Source: Pelobacter propionicus DSM 2379
GTDB lineage: Bacteria > Desulfobacterota > Desulfuromonadia > Geobacterales > Pseudopelobacteraceae
Assembly: GCF_000015045.1 (NCBI RefSeq)
Contig: NC_008609.1
Coordinates: forward strand, 186,001-250,000
Direction: 5' to 3'
Length of the DNA: 64,000 nucleotides
In this document: positions 61,829 to 64,000 of the stretch, piece after piece
Layout of the letters: each line of letters begins with the position of its first letter
How positions within the stretch are numbered: position 1 is the stretch's first letter
The notes under the pieces: model-generated
The model's input: only the letters and a program-made list of their open reading frames with translations
Told to the model about the DNA's origin: nothing
Databases searched by the model: none
Made by a program: the position numbers and the translations under genes

Positions 61829-63666
61829 TTTGGCGCCGCCTGATATCTGTTCTGGATGTTCTGCATGATCGTTTGCTGCGATCCCTGGATCTTGGTGGCC
61901 AGATCCTTCTGCACGTCCGCGAAATATTCAGAAAGATCGATCCGCGAGAAATCCAGTGCCTGAAATTCTTCGGGCGTGAATCCTCTGCAGTTCGGGTGTT
62001 TCGCGCTCCCCCAGGCGCCGTTCGGCTGGAACGGCAGGAGTTGTGGTCTTCCCTGCTCATGGATAATCCTTGCCATTTTCGAGTTGAAACAGCAGTAGCT
62101 CTTGGCCTTCTGGACACACCCCACCAGCGGCCATTTCTTCTGACAGTAACTGCCCACATAGTGGCAATCCTTGGCGGCATTCTGCATCGCCGTCTGAATA
62201 TCTCCCTGATCACAGCCTCCCCCCATCAACAGCTTCATCACCACCATGACAGCCACGGCAACGGCAATGGTTGCCGGATTTAACAGCGCCGTGGCATAGG
62301 CCTGCAGGCCTGCGCCGATGGCCGAGGCTCCCGTAGCGCCGCTGGCCATGGTGGCGTAGGCTCCGGTTGCCACCGCTCCCGACAGGGTCGTGGTGGTTCC
62401 GGCCGCGGTGACCACGGTCATGGACGCGACCGTGCCGGTTGCGGTCGTGGTGATGGCCGAAATCTGGGCGGCGCCGGTCAGCAGGGCATTGCCGTAGTAG
62501 GCGACCTGACCGATCTCGTATGCCATCTGAATCCCCTGCGTCGCCGACAGGATACTGTTACCGGTGTCTTCCGCAGCCACCTGGTCGCTCTCGCAGCAAT
62601 CGTTGATCATCCCCACCTTCATCCCCGGCGGGCGACAGCGGGACGCCTTGCCGTTGAAGACGTACAACTGCCCGAGACACTGCCCCAGGGCATCCCGATC
62701 CCCGTCGTCCCGCAGCATCGATTCATCGATGTCATCTGCCTCCTCCTCAGTCGTTGTTTGATCGAAGCAGGAATTCGACGAGCAACGCATCACACCCTGG
62801 TATTCCATGCAAACGTACTGGGAGCCCAGCGGGCAGACGTATGCCGAGTTGACCAGATTGCACTCGACGGAACCCACCGGACAGTACTGCCCCTGTGGCG
62901 TCACAACACAGGTGGCCACCTCGCCCGGATCGGCGGCATAGCCATTGTTGTTCAGGTCCTGGGCGCAGATGATGGTGCCGAACGTCTCGGTAGCGGGTGG
63001 CGATACCGGCGGTAGCGTCGTCGGATCGATGTAGGAATACGAACAGTCCAGTTTGCCGGGAAACTGTACGATCTGGGACGACCTGACCCCATCCAGGCCG
63101 CTGGTCCAGATCCCGTCACGTCCCATGACTACCGCTTGCGGATCCTGTCCCCCATAGGGTGTTCCCGTGCCCCAGTTGGTGAAAGGAAGTCCCGTACCGG
63201 CAAGGGCGGTAAAACCGGTCAGGCCGAACTCCTTCCAAGCGTCGATGTAGGTGCTTTGTGGGGAATCCGCCGAACCGAGATAGGCTCCGAAACGTTTGAG
63301 AACGAAATCCAGCGTCTGCCGACTGTCGATCCTGACCGGCCTGGCCTCACCGAATCGACCAAGGGCGAGCATCCGTTTGAGTGATGCCGTATCGGTTCCG
63401 GTCGTCAGGTATTCCCGGCTGATGTTCGCCTCGAAATTGAAATAGCCGTCCGGCAGCGACTGGCTGCCGCTCACGGCCGATTTGGCGATGGCATAGGTTG
63501 TGCCGTTGTACTCGGTGAACAGTGCCAGAGCATCGATGTAACGATGCGGCGTATTTGCCGAAATCCTGTCCTGGCAACTGACAAGAGCCAGCGCCGTCTG
63601 GTGGGCACCCGAGAGCGAGAGCAGAAGCGTGACATAACATAGTGAACAGACGACACGGACGAGCAT
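61825..63666 (-). CDS. traN: TraN-like Cys-rich mating-pair stabilisation protein
   Basis: The 613-residue protein has a signal peptide (MLVRVVCSLC start at 63666 with GAGGTGAG upstream), a variable N-terminal half, a Cys-rich middle (CVVTPQGQYCPVGSVEC and similar), a Gly/Ala/Thr-rich hydrophobic stretch near 420-510 and a TraN-type C terminus with YCQKKWPLVGCVQKAKSYCC and CRGFTPEEFQALDFS. TraN is an outer-membrane adhesin contacting the recipient. The hydrophobic glycine-rich block is unusual for F TraN. Confidence 0.75.
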   Translation of the reverse strand: MLVRVVCSLCYVTLLLSLSGAHQTALALVSCQDRISANTPHRYIDALALFTEYNGTTYAIAKSAVSGSQSLPDGYFNFEANISREYLTTGTDTASLKRMLALGRFGEARPVRIDSRQTLDFVLKRFGAYLGSADSPQSTYIDAWKEFGLTGFTALAGTGLPFTNWGTGTPYGGQDPQAVVMGRDGIWTSGLDGVRSSQIVQFPGKLDCSYSYIDPTTLPPVSPPATETFGTIICAQDLNNNGYAADPGEVATCVVTPQGQYCPVGSVECNLVNSAYVCPLGSQYVCMEYQGVMRCSSNSCFDQTTTEEEADDIDESMLRDDGDRDALGQCLGQLYVFNGKASRCRPPGMKVGMINDCCESDQVAAEDTGNSILSATQGIQMAYEIGQVAYYGNALLTGAAQISAITTTATGTVASMTVVTAAGTTTTLSGAVATGAYATMASGATGASAIGAGLQAYATALLNPATIAVAVAVMVVMKLLMGGGCDQGDIQTAMQNAAKDCHYVGSYCQKKWPLVGCVQKAKSYCCFNSKMARIIHEQGRPQLLPFQPNGAWGSAKHPNCRGFTPEEFQALDFSRIDLSEYFADVQKDLATKIQGSQQTIMQNIQNRYQAAPK

Positions 63667-63671
63667 ACGGC

Positions 63672-64000
63672 TCACCTCGACTGCACGGGCTGTTTCAGGC
63701 CGCTGGAACAGATGGAGTCCTTTCCCGCCAGTCTGAGTACCTGGAACACGGATGCGGATTCGGCAAATTCGTTGATGCACCGGCAATCGGTGACGATTTC
63801 CTCTCCGGGACCAAGCGGGCAGGCTCCGTTACCACAGGTTCGGTAATAGATGTCGAAGGAACTGGCCGGAACACGCACATCGGTTACGGTTCCACTGGTC
63901 GTCGCCTGGGTATCTGTCTTGGCGACGCGCGTCTTGCAGGCAGCCTCGCACTCCTCCACCTGGTCCCGTTGCGGCAAGGTGATGCTGCCATCGGCAACAG
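63672..64000 (-). CDS. C-terminal part of a Cys-rich exported protein of the transfer operon
   Basis: The frame is open to the window edge; 109 residues visible. Cysteines occur in EECEAACKTRV, YRTCGNGACPLG and TDCRCIN. It ends six bases before the traN start, so the two are co-transcribed. The pattern suggests a periplasmic or outer-membrane tra protein, perhaps a second TraN-like piece, but the N terminus is missing. Confidence 0.55.
   Translation of the reverse strand, partial: VADGSITLPQRDQVEECEAACKTRVAKTDTQATTSGTVTDVRVPASSFDIYYRTCGNGACPLGPGEEIVTDCRCINEFAESASVFQVLRLAGKDSICSSGLKQPVQSR

Overview
The window looks like part of a conjugative plasmid or integrative conjugative element from a Gram-negative bacterium. 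It carries an F-type type IV secretion system with Sec signal peptides, lipoproteins and a TraN-like outer-membrane protein. The protein flavour fits Desulfuromonadota (Geobacter relatives), but that is recognition rather than proof. No rRNA, tRNA, CRISPR array, replication initiator or partition pair was recognised, so plasmid versus ICE is not settled.

Layout. 0-5 kb: end of a RuvC-like resolvase, a RecD2-type helicase and an alpha/beta hydrolase whose last codons were replaced by an IS4-family element with an exact 8-bp target duplication. 4.9-7.8 kb (minus strand): an SOS cassette of lexA, a small gene, a Y-family polymerase and an SRAP protein, with a palindromic operator at its promoter. 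7.8-14.6 kb (plus): transfer block 1, with a lytic transglycosylase, a NusA-like protein, coupling protein, HD/MOBH-like relaxase candidate, TraF and TraH. 15-26.6 kb (plus): a long accessory run with SSB, a probable annealing protein, a Cas4-like nuclease, a MoxR/CobS ATPase, WGR, DUF3150 and CobT-like VWA set, and many small genes. Most of its transcription units begin with a GC-rich structured leader whose sequence co-varies with the downstream ribosome binding site.

26.6-38 kb: cargo. An AbiEi-like/Fic fusion sits behind a 24-bp-period repeat array. It is followed by a WYL regulator with a visibly AT-rich group of zinc-ribbon, membrane and lipoprotein genes, then uracil-DNA glycosylase, a SLOG/MoCo-carrier-like protein, an HD protein, a tyrosine recombinase, a second WGR protein and a decayed DEDDh exonuclease. 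38-52.3 kb (minus): a probable defence operon of PLD-SNF2 helicase, UvrD-like helicase, DUF4391, type III Mod and Res, PHP-ATPase and a small protein. 52.6-64 kb (mainly minus): transfer block 2, with TraN, TraW, a lipoprotein, TraU, TrbC, TrbI-like, a TraF-type signal peptidase, two membrane proteins and TraG.

Together the genes describe a self-transmissible element with its own ssDNA-processing, recombination and SOS functions and a cargo zone rich in anti-phage or toxin-like systems. The strongest candidates for something undescribed are the leader family at 15-26 kb, the CobS/WGR/DUF3150/CobT cassette, the Fic fusion with its repeat operator, and the WYL-linked membrane group.
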